Shown: positions 13,637 through 20,792 of the stretch, piece by piece
Numbering within the stretch: the stretch's first letter is position 1
Layout: every line of letters begins with the position of its first letter
IMG/VR virus record: IMGVR_UViG_3300022602_000398
Location: 4,114-24,905 of that record
Reading direction: 5' to 3' (one strand)
DNA from: a virus
Length of the DNA: 20,792 nucleotides
Program-made: the position numbers and the translations under genes
Notes under the pieces: model-generated
What the model was told of the DNA's origin: nothing
The model's input: the letters and a program-made list of their open reading frames with translations, nothing else
The model's database searches: none

Positions 13637-13972
13637 TTGGCAACAACAGTATATGATATTGTAGATATTGAATTAAGTGATGGAACATCTATCACACTAA
13701 AACCTCTGCCTATTAAGCAGTTAAGAAAATTCATGGAAGTAATTAATACCATGCAAGGAACAGACGATGCAAATCCAGACGCTGCTATGGACGTATTTAT
13801 TGAAGCAGCTATGATATGCCTAGAAAACATTAGACCAGATTTGTCGCAAGATAAAGATAAGTTTGAGGACGTTATTGAAGTACCTACAATGATGAAAATT
13901 CTTGAAGTAGTCGGAGGTCTGAAGCTAACAGACCCAAACCTTCTGGGAGCAGCTCTAGTTGGGACGAACTAG
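13637..13972 (+). CDS. Tail assembly chaperone, short product (gpG-like)
   Basis: The 111-residue protein starts at TTG 13637, 7 bases after AAAGGAG. Sequence DIELSDGTSITLKPLPIKQLRKFMEVI near the start is typical of the short chaperone before a tape measure gene in actinobacterial siphophages. The zero-frame stop is TAG at 13970-13972, but a minority of ribosomes is expected to slip before it into the -1 frame and make a longer product (13637-14250). These chaperones bind the tape measure and guide tube assembly and are not usually in the finished virion. The gene is first in the P7 transcript, directly before the tape measure. Confidence 0.85.
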   Translation: MATTVYDIVDIELSDGTSITLKPLPIKQLRKFMEVINTMQGTDDANPDAAMDVFIEAAMICLENIRPDLSQDKDKFEDVIEVPTMMKILEVVGGLKLTDPNLLGAALVGTN

Positions 13973-14250
13973 ATCTTCGCTCCCTAGAGTCTGAAGTTTT
14001 TCTTCTAGGTCATTGGAAAAATTTTGACGAGTTAGAGTCAAATCTTTCCCTTGAAGAGTTAACAGCAGTGCTGGACGCTTCAAGAAAAAAGGATTATGAA
14101 GATAAAAAATTTGCTGCATCACTTCAGGGTGTTGATCTTGAGGAGCAGAATAAAGAACCAGAAGATGTTTCTGTTCTTAATTCTACAAAGATTGCAGCAG
14201 AAGAAGGTTTTGGCCCAGGCGAAGGTCTAGGATTTATGACTCAAGAATAA
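13637..14250 (+). CDS. Tail assembly chaperone, -1 frameshift product (gpGT-like)
   Basis: Reading joins 13637-13939 to 13939-14250 by a -1 slip on C CCA AAC at 13933-13939, giving about 204 residues. Past the slip the product continues PSGSSSSWDELDLRSLESEV, FLLGHW, then an acidic helical region (LEELTAVLDASRKKDYEDKKF) and a tail ending GLGFMTQE. The -1 frame has no start codon of its own near the overlap that would make a sensible independent gene (the first ATG is at 14068), and the frame is open from 13906 to 14247. The WDELDLRSLESE motif just after the slip is typical of the T part of such chaperones. Its stop is 21 bases before the tape measure start. The shift direction is well supported by sequence; efficiency is unknown. 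Confidence 0.85.
13933..13984 (+). promoter_or_regulatory. Programmed -1 frameshift signal: slippery heptamer and stimulatory stems
   Basis: CCCAAAC (13933-13939) fits X XXY YYZ in the zero frame (gac CCA AAC). Five bases later an outer stem GGGAGC (13945-13950) / GCTCCC (13979-13984) encloses an inner perfect 7-bp stem TCTAGTT (13954-13960) / AACTAGA (13967-13973). The zero-frame TAG lies inside the inner stem. Confidence 0.85.
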
Positions 14251-14271
14251 AATGTGGGAGGTGCAAACTAA

Positions 14272-17200
14272 TTGGCTAATATAGAATTAAATATAGTTGC
14301 ACTAGGCGACTTTTCAGCTGTAAATGCTCAAATAAAAGCATTACAAGCACAAGTTGTTGCATTAAATTCAAGCCTTGGAATAGGTTCCATATCTCCACAA
14401 CTATCAAATAGTTTAAAGTCTGCAACAAATGATTTTAGCAATGTTTTGACTGCAAGTAATGCATTCACAAAGCAAACCGTTCAATTAACTTCTGAAACAA
14501 CAAAATTTGGACAAGCACTTGAAAGTGGCAAATTAAGTTTAGGCCAATACTATCAAATTGTTACAGGAAAATCTGGAGCAGCAACAAATTCTGTAAAACA
14601 ATTGGCATTAGAGCAAACCAAATTACAAAATTCTGTAATAATGGCGGACCCTACAAAACAGGGTTTTTATTCTGTATTTACTCCAACTACAATTGATGCT
14701 GCTGCAAATGCTACAAAAATTGCTGCAAATGAAGCAAATATTTATGCATTGGCAGTTCAAAAGGGTTCACAATCTTTAATTAATTTTGGTAAAAATACAC
14801 AATGGGCTGGTCGTCAATTAACTGTTGGTCTTGGAGTACCAATGGTTATATTTGGTAGTCAAGCAGTTAAAGCTTTTGAAGCTACCAATACAGCTTTAAC
14901 ACAACTTCAGAAAGTATATGGAGAAGGACTTACTCCTCCGAGCCAAAATGATGTTAATAAAATTTCTCAAGATGTTTTGAATCTAGGTAGAAGTCTAGCA
15001 CAAACCACGGGTATATCTCAAGAATTTACAGTTCAAGTAGCATCATCATTTGCTGCTATGGGCAAAATGGGTACACAGCTTACTACAGCAACAGAACAAA
15101 CAGTAAGACTTGCAAAGCTTGGAAATCTTGATCAACAAACTGCAACTAATGCTGTTATTGCTCTTCAAAATGTTTACAAGTTAAATACAAATCAACTAAG
15201 TGATGCTGTTAACTATTTTGCTTCTATTCAGAAGCAAACATCTCTTTCAATGAATGATTTAGTTTCTTCAGAATCAAGAGTTGGTCCAATTATTGATCAA
15301 TTGGGTGGAAGCTACAGAGATACAGCTGTTATGATTCTTGCTATGAAAGAAGCTGGCGTTCCAGCAGCACAATCTGCAAACGCATTAAAATCTGCTTTTG
15401 CATCTATTATTGCTCCAACAAAAGCAGCCACAACAGAGTTTGCACAATTTGGAATTAATTTAAGTGCAATTAAAAATGCGGGTAGTCCAGTTCAAATGAT
15501 TGAACAACTTCAAGCGGGACTTAAAAACTTAAGCCCACTTGTAAGAGAACAATTAATTGAAAAGTTATTTGGTAAATATCAATTCTCAAGAATTTCTGCA
15601 CTTTTAGAAAATTTTAATAAAGTCGGTTCTCAAACTGCAAATGCTATTAAAGTTGCGGGTGCTACATCTTCACAATTATCAGATCTTGCAAATCAAGAAA
15701 TGAAACAAGCAACATCTTCTCCATCAGCACAATGGCAAATTGCTCTTAATACATTTAAAGCAGATTTGTATCCAGTGGGTCAAATGATTATGAAGATTGG
15801 TGTAGATGTACTTAAATTTGCTAATGGAGTTGCTAAAGCTTTTGGTGGTTTGCCAGGACCAGTAAAATTAGTATTAGGAGTATTAGCAGGATTTGTTGCA
15901 ATATCTGGACCTATTATCATGTTGACTGGTTTGCTTGCAAACTTTGCGGGTAACGTGTTAAAGGGTGTATTTAATTTAAAACAGCTAGTGACTGGCGGGA
16001 AAACACTAGGGCAGCTATTAACACCAGAACTCGTTGCAGCACAAAATGCATCCGATTTGTTTAGTAAAGGCATTATGGGAGATGCTGATGCAATCAAACT
16101 TCTTAATGAACAAATTGTAATTCTTACAGATAATTTAAATAATCTTGTTGAAAAAATGGGAGCTGGTGCAGGATTACCAGAAATTACTGATAACTTAAAA
16201 ACAAATGTGGGTGCAGTATTAACTACAGAATCTACAATTGCTGAGCAATTAGCATTACCAGGATTTTCAAAAGGTGGCTTAGTTCCAGGTACTGGTGATT
16301 CAGATTCAGTGCCAGCAATGCTTACTCCAGGTGAATATGTTATTCCAAAAGATGATACAAGAAACTTGTTTACACAACTTGCTGGTAAAGAGAAATATGG
16401 AAAATTTGGTAAATCTAATTTTACTTTTGCACAACAATATAGAGCAAATGTTGCACACGAAGACTTTGGAATTGGTAGCATAGACTCTAAAGATATAGGT
16501 CAAGTTTCACATGCCTATGCACCACAAATTGCATCAGCAGCAGGCGTTAGCAAGAGTGCAATGAATAAAGAAATAATAGCTTGGCAACAAAAAAATAAAG
16601 ATTTATTAGCAAAAGCACAAGAACAACTTAAATCTGGCGTAGATGCAAATACTGCTTATGCACAGGCTTCAAAGAAATTTGCTTCTGATATGGAAACAGC
16701 AAATGGACCAGTGTCTAAGTTTTCTGCAAAAGCAAAAGAAATGTTCCCACAACTTTCAGCTGATTTGTCAGAAACACAATCTTATGTAAAAGAAAATAAT
16801 TTAAATCTTATGAAGTCCGCAGATGTTGCAAGATTAACTTCTGCATTGCCTAATAATATAGCTGGACAAATGATGTCAACTCCATCTTCTGATTTCCAGG
16901 ACTGGGCAAAAATAAGAAATGCTGCAACAATAATGTCTCCAGGACAAGATTATAATCTTACAGGAATTCCTAATGTCATAGGTGGTGGCGGTAATCTTGG
17001 AACAAGTCAAGGTCACGTAAGTAAAACGCTTTTGCAAGAACAAACAACAGGAATAATGAATGAAATAAGAAGTGTTGGTTTGCAAGCAGAAGCATCAGGA
17101 GTACAAATTCCCGAAGATTTTGCTAGAGGTGTATTAAATGGAGTAATAAGTGCTTCTCCACAAACAAGAAAAGCTGCACTAAAAATGCTTTCTGATTTTA

Positions 17201-19359
17201 AAGATACATATGGAATTCAAAGTCCTTCAGAAGTATTTAGCAATGAAGTAGGAAAGCCAATTGTTCAAGGAGTTCAAAAAGGCATACAAGATGCATTACC
17301 AGGACTTGAAGATTTTATTACAACATCAATGACTGATGTAGTATCAACGGCATCAGGATCAGATATTATTAATGCTTGGGCAACATCTGGACAAGAAATG
17401 TCTACTGCAATGGCAAGAGGAATTACTGAAAATTCAGGAGAAGTAATAGCAGCTGCAGATACGGTTGCTGAAGAAGCTTCAACATCAATGCTTACAAAAG
17501 TAAAAGGAATGATGGGCGGAGGAGTAGGAACAGCTGGAGGAATTGGTATAGCAATGATGCTACCAATGTTAACTGGAATGTTACCTAAAAATATTGGCGG
17601 TACTAACATATCTGGACTTACTAGCACAGCAACAACTGCAGCAAGTGTAGGAATAGGTGCTTCAATGATGGGCGGTACTATTGGTGCCCTAGCAATGCCA
17701 ATCGCAGGTGTTGTTGGAGCATTAGGTCTATTAAAAATTGGTATTGATAGTGTTAGTGCTGCAAATAGAGAAGCAAAAAATGTAATTGAAGAAACTTATG
17801 GAAAAAATTCTATAACTACATCATATTTTGGTCTTTCATCAAGTAATCTTAGTCAATTTGATTTTTCAGGATTAATTGCTGGTGTAAAAGAATCAACATC
17901 ATCAATTCAAGAAAATAAGGCTGCAGTAGATGCACTTACATCTGCATATCAAAATGCAACAGATCAAATGACTAAAGATTATATAAATCAAGTTAAAAAT
18001 TCAAATTATGGTGATCTTCAAAACATGATGAAGACAAGATATAATACAGATCTTGCTCAAGGAATGACATCAAAACAAAGTATTCAGGATTTGACATCAA
18101 TTATGAAAGCTGGCGGAAAAGACCAGTTAACAATAGGTGGAGTTCTTTCTTCTGTAGGTGCAAAGGCAACAGATAATGCAGCCCTCGGATTTGCTAATGC
18201 TTTAAAAAGTGCTTTAGCACCATATGAACAAAAAACTGAAGCAATTAAAAAAGGTGGTTATGGAGCAACATTAGTTCCAAAAGGTGGACAACCACAATCA
18301 ATGCAAGCTCAAACTCTTAAAGAAAATGCAATTAATGATATTGCAACAGAGCTTTTAAATGTAGCACAAACTACTCCAGCAAATCTTAAAACTATTGTTG
18401 ATGGTTTAAAATCTGCTGGAAATGAAACAGGTTTAGCACTTACAAATTCAGAAGCTGTTTTTAAATCATTAAGAAGTCAAGTTGCATCATCTAATCCAGA
18501 TCTAGCAACTTGGATGGATCAAATGCACAAAGCAAATATGCCAACCGTAGAAATGGCAAAAGCTATAGCATTATTAAATGCTGGAATTGTGCAGACTCCA
18601 GAAGCACTAGGAAATGCTACAGATAGTGTAACAACTTGGATTAACCATATTGAAGAAGCTTTTAACAATTTAAAAACTCAAAGCACTGGAGGAGGAGGAA
18701 CTAATCCAATCCCTACTCCACTTCCTACAAGTACAGGGGTATTTACAGGAACTACTGCAGAAAAGCAACTTGAAAAAACATTACAAGGTAACTTAGATGC
18801 ACAAAATGCACAACTTAAAATTGCAAAAGATGCATTAACTGTTCAAAATAAAATTTCTCAAGAAGCAAAGCAGCAACTTCAATATCAACAACAAATTACT
18901 GGCTTGCAGAATGATATGAAAACTGCTATGATAAGTGGTAACTATTTGCAAGCAGCAAGTTTAAAGCAACAAATAGCTGGTGCAGCTGTTGATTTTAATG
19001 CTACAAGTGTCCAACAAAAAATGCAAGATCAAGTTGATAATTTGCAAGCAAATGCTGATCAAATTAATCAAGCATTACAAGATCTAAAAGATGCTATTGG
19101 CAATGGAACAACAACTATTGATAAGACAATATTGGCTGCAAAAAATATTCCTTTGCTTAATGCACAAAGTATTGTGGCGGGAGTTGGAGTCGGTGCTCCT
19201 ACAGTAACAACTATTATTAATATTAATGGGTCAGCAGATCAAAAAGCTCTTGATGCTATAACTCATGCAGCAAATAAAGGCTATAGCTCGGCAGCTGGAA
19301 CAAAGGTTAACCCCCAAGCAACAAAAGTTTCTAATGTGAGGACGTTGAAAAAGAAATGA
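14272..19359 (+). CDS. Tape measure protein
   Basis: This 1695-residue protein starts at TTG 14272 with a strong GGGAGGTG 8 bases upstream. Residues about 220-400 (LGRSLAQTTGISQEFTVQVA, SVRxxDL-like SESRVGPIIDQLGG, AMKEAGVPAAQSANALKSA) match the PhageMin_Tail/TP901 tape measure domain. Apolar segments lie near 526-560, 1092-1105 and 1123-1158 and would help membrane passage at DNA delivery. GFSKGGLVPGTG...SVPAMLTPGEYVIP at 664 and GIQSPSEVFSNEVGKPIVQG near 981 are further tape-measure hallmarks. Residues about 1500-1620 form a coiled coil. It sets tail length by spanning the tube; by the common rule of about 0.15 nm per residue, a tail near 250 nm is possible if the whole chain is extended. 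Its stop overlaps the next start by four bases. Confidence 0.95.
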   Translation: MANIELNIVALGDFSAVNAQIKALQAQVVALNSSLGIGSISPQLSNSLKSATNDFSNVLTASNAFTKQTVQLTSETTKFGQALESGKLSLGQYYQIVTGKSGAATNSVKQLALEQTKLQNSVIMADPTKQGFYSVFTPTTIDAAANATKIAANEANIYALAVQKGSQSLINFGKNTQWAGRQLTVGLGVPMVIFGSQAVKAFEATNTALTQLQKVYGEGLTPPSQNDVNKISQDVLNLGRSLAQTTGISQEFTVQVASSFAAMGKMGTQLTTATEQTVRLAKLGNLDQQTATNAVIALQNVYKLNTNQLSDAVNYFASIQKQTSLSMNDLVSSESRVGPIIDQLGGSYRDTAVMILAMKEAGVPAAQSANALKSAFASIIAPTKAATTEFAQFGINLSAIKNAGSPVQMIEQLQAGLKNLSPLVREQLIEKLFGKYQFSRISALLENFNKVGSQTANAIKVAGATSSQLSDLANQEMKQATSSPSAQWQIALNTFKADLYPVGQMIMKIGVDVLKFANGVAKAFGGLPGPVKLVLGVLAGFVAISGPIIMLTGLLANFAGNVLKGVFNLKQLVTGGKTLGQLLTPELVAAQNASDLFSKGIMGDADAIKLLNEQIVILTDNLNNLVEKMGAGAGLPEITDNLKTNVGAVLTTESTIAEQLALPGFSKGGLVPGTGDSDSVPAMLTPGEYVIPKDDTRNLFTQLAGKEKYGKFGKSNFTFAQQYRANVAHEDFGIGSIDSKDIGQVSHAYAPQIASAAGVSKSAMNKEIIAWQQKNKDLLAKAQEQLKSGVDANTAYAQASKKFASDMETANGPVSKFSAKAKEMFPQLSADLSETQSYVKENNLNLMKSADVARLTSALPNNIAGQMMSTPSSDFQDWAKIRNAATIMSPGQDYNLTGIPNVIGGGGNLGTSQGHVSKTLLQEQTTGIMNEIRSVGLQAEASGVQIPEDFARGVLNGVISASPQTRKAALKMLSDFKDTYGIQSPSEVFSNEVGKPIVQGVQKGIQDALPGLEDFITTSMTDVVSTASGSDIINAWATSGQEMSTAMARGITENSGEVIAAADTVAEEASTSMLTKVKGMMGGGVGTAGGIGIAMMLPMLTGMLPKNIGGTNISGLTSTATTAASVGIGASMMGGTIGALAMPIAGVVGALGLLKIGIDSVSAANREAKNVIEETYGKNSITTSYFGLSSSNLSQFDFSGLIAGVKESTSSIQENKAAVDALTSAYQNATDQMTKDYINQVKNSNYGDLQNMMKTRYNTDLAQGMTSKQSIQDLTSIMKAGGKDQLTIGGVLSSVGAKATDNAALGFANALKSALAPYEQKTEAIKKGGYGATLVPKGGQPQSMQAQTLKENAINDIATELLNVAQTTPANLKTIVDGLKSAGNETGLALTNSEAVFKSLRSQVASSNPDLATWMDQMHKANMPTVEMAKAIALLNAGIVQTPEALGNATDSVTTWINHIEEAFNNLKTQSTGGGGTNPIPTPLPTSTGVFTGTTAEKQLEKTLQGNLDAQNAQLKIAKDALTVQNKISQEAKQQLQYQQQITGLQNDMKTAMISGNYLQAASLKQQIAGAAVDFNATSVQQKMQDQVDNLQANADQINQALQDLKDAIGNGTTTIDKTILAAKNIPLLNAQSIVAGVGVGAPTVTTIININGSADQKALDAITHAANKGYSSAAGTKVNPQATKVSNVRTLKKK

Positions 19360-19916
19360 CATATGCAATTGCTCAAGGAGTACAAGTATCGTTAGATAAT
19401 ACTAATTGGTATACTCTTACAGATCATAATCGTCAGCCAATCAGTATTAATTACACTCTTGTAGAACAAGCTGATAGAATGGCAAATGGAACCATGCGTA
19501 AATATGTTATTGCTAGAAAATTTGTCCATAAAATTGAATGGAAAAATGTTCCTTCTATTGATTCATATTTGGTTGATTATGTTAATCCTGTCCCAAATTC
19601 ATCGCCTTACGGACCCTTTGGTGCAGCTTGGATAAAAGCTTTTTATGAAGGAAATTATCAAAATCCAGTTTATGTAAGATTTATTTTTTCACAAACTGAG
19701 CCATCACAAAATAATGTACCTACATCTTCAAATTATACATCAGCCATGAACCAACCACTTGGAACAAATCCAGTCACTGGTAACCCATACAATGTTTATC
19801 AAGCATTTATGACAACTTTTACCTATGATATTCAAAAAAGAAGCCAAGGTAATTTTATAACTGGTGGAGTAGGTTACGATTTGGTTGATTTAACAATAGA
19901 ATTTACGGAGGTATAA
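19356..19916 (+). CDS. Distal tail-like / minor tail protein
   Basis: The 186-residue protein starts in an ATGA overlap with the tape measure gene. Beta-rich sequence (VQVSLDNTNWYTLTDHNRQP, INYTLVEQADRMANGTMRKYVIARKFVHKIEW) begins the protein; the basic RMANGTMRKYVIARKF stretch and the following WKNVPS resemble minor tail proteins that follow the tape measure in actinobacterial phages and may act like a distal tail (Dit) hub. A Pro/Asn-rich loop (SPYGPFGAAW) and a final VDLTIEF strand complete it. No catalytic motif. The next gene starts on the last base of its stop (TAATG). Confidence 0.7.
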   Translation: MTYAIAQGVQVSLDNTNWYTLTDHNRQPISINYTLVEQADRMANGTMRKYVIARKFVHKIEWKNVPSIDSYLVDYVNPVPNSSPYGPFGAAWIKAFYEGNYQNPVYVRFIFSQTEPSQNNVPTSSNYTSAMNQPLGTNPVTGNPYNVYQAFMTTFTYDIQKRSQGNFITGGVGYDLVDLTIEFTEV

Positions 19917-20792
19917 TGCTAAGCACGACTGGCGTAACAAACAGTATCTTTCAAAATTCTAGCTCTGTTGAAATGGTTCCAGTAGTTTCAGGGGAATGGA
20001 ATCAAAATTTATTTAATCAACCATATATTACTGTAGCAGGATTAGGAAATCAAGAAACATTTTCTTCACCATCCATTTCTGTTACAGATGTATCAAGTCA
20101 AGATGTAGCAATGGCGGGTGTTACAACAAATAACTTTACTATGTCTAGTACAAATATGCAGGTTGAATATACTGTTACTACGGCAAATAATTCTCCTGCA
20201 TATAAAATTATTACATATATGAAAACTGATTCTGATTTACCAATTCAGGTAAATGCATATGCAAAAGGATCAAATACTCAGTATGGTTCAACTACAGTTG
20301 ATATAAATGCTTTTGGATATATAAAAGTTTTAACATACATTGGATCTTCAGGAAATTCAGACGGTATAAGTTCTTTTACTTATACTATTAATTTAAGTAC
20401 TTATAATTCTACAACGCCGTCCCCCGAAATTAATATTTATTATACTCAACCAGAGGCATATGAAACAACGTATTGGGATTATCAACATAATTCTTTGTGG
20501 CCCACAGATAGCGTATTTGGATATTTTAGACCAGGCGAATCATATGTTCCTAGTGGAAATTCAGCTTTTACTTTTCCATCTAATTTTAGAAAAATAAACA
20601 CTTCAGTAATTGACGGGGTAAGTGGAACATACCCACCAGTAACACCTGTTATACAAAATCCATCTTTTAATCTTGCATCCCCGCCATTGCCTATGTATAA
20701 GAATGTGTTGCCTAGCGACATGGCTTTTTATAAATATTTTGTGTCCGATTGTGGTGACGGGTCTAGTTATAATGATTTAACTTATACTTATT
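19916..20792 (+). CDS. Tail-tip / minor tail protein (3' partial)
   Basis: ATG 19916 overlaps the previous TAA by one base, with ACGGAGGT at 19905-19912. The frame stays open for 292 codons to the right edge. It starts MLSTTGVTNSIFQNSSSVEM and is rich in Ser, Thr, Asn and Tyr, with beta-strand character (YTVTTANNSPAYKIITYM, GYIKVLTYIGSSGNSDGISS). Later it has YYTQPEAYETTYWDYQ, YFRPGESYVPSGNS, and CGDGSSYNDLTY near the edge. The composition fits a virion surface or baseplate protein at the tail tip. I do not recognise a specific family. The end and any C-terminal domain lie outside the window. Confidence 0.75.
   Translation, partial: MLSTTGVTNSIFQNSSSVEMVPVVSGEWNQNLFNQPYITVAGLGNQETFSSPSISVTDVSSQDVAMAGVTTNNFTMSSTNMQVEYTVTTANNSPAYKIITYMKTDSDLPIQVNAYAKGSNTQYGSTTVDINAFGYIKVLTYIGSSGNSDGISSFTYTINLSTYNSTTPSPEINIYYTQPEAYETTYWDYQHNSLWPTDSVFGYFRPGESYVPSGNSAFTFPSNFRKINTSVIDGVSGTYPPVTPVIQNPSFNLASPPLPMYKNVLPSDMAFYKYFVSDCGDGSSYNDLTYTY

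Noticed and set aside
14068-14250. Independent 60-residue gene
   Set aside because: It is the end of the -1 frame that is open from 13906 and joined to the upstream chaperone by the CCCAAAC slip. There is no ribosome site before 14068.
15780-16481. Long - strand open frame (233 codons) opposite the tape measure
   Set aside because: It lies entirely within a well-supported + strand gene, shows no ribosome site or recognisable domain, and its Pro/Ser/Asn/Leu-rich composition follows from the opposite codons.
20482-20721. Open frame of 79 codons on the - strand near the right edge
   Set aside because: The + strand frame from 19916 is continuous there, starts with a good GGAGGT and overlaps the previous stop; the - strand frame is a shadow.

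Overview
This window looks like the structural region of a double-stranded DNA tailed phage with a siphovirus plan: HK97-type portal, prohead protease with scaffold, major capsid protein, neck proteins, tail tube, a G/GT-type chaperone frameshift, a very long tape measure and tail-tip genes. All convincing genes are on the + strand, tightly packed, and AT-rich. The host is not shown directly. The low GC, several ATG codons placed for leaderless mRNAs, frequent TTG starts and a chaperone/tape-measure arrangement like that of actinobacterial phages would fit a low-GC actinobacterium (for example a freshwater one), but this is inference. No integrase, RNA gene, CRISPR array, insertion sequence or terminase was seen; the terminase probably lies outside the window.

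Layout: 2-1711, the 3' part of a tail fibre built from about ten Asp-box repeats and a C-terminal fibre domain; 1748-2092, a small acidic protein with its own promoter and terminator; 2171-3621, two overlapping GT-A-like glycosyltransferase genes; 3682-6819, a conserved small protein, portal, CHAP endolysin and holin-like membrane protein; 6861-9482, prohead protease with a nested in-frame scaffold gene, then major capsid protein and a terminator; 9571-12627, a SAP-like small protein and four connector or neck genes; 12728-13516, major tail protein and a terminator; 13637-20792, tail assembly chaperones with a -1 frameshift, tape measure, a distal tail-like protein and the 5' part of a tail-tip gene.

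The region is not one long late operon on the sequence evidence. Seven extended -10 promoters (TGnTATnAT) precede successive modules, and strong hairpins end the small-protein, capsid and tail-tube units. In three cases an ATG sits 5-6 bases after the -10 box, predicting leaderless translation; one of these opens a 19-codon leader ORF that ends 4 bases before the major tail protein. Capsid and tail-tube genes share an identical 16-base ribosome-binding segment and use CGT/CGC arginine codons more than their neighbours, consistent with high expression.

The most notable observations are the complete frameshift signal (CCCAAAC plus nested stems), the nested scaffold start with a perfect Shine-Dalgarno, the modular promoter set with leaderless genes, a strand-biased GCGGGAATT motif found in more than one codon frame, and the repeat fibre with two variable spots per repeat.
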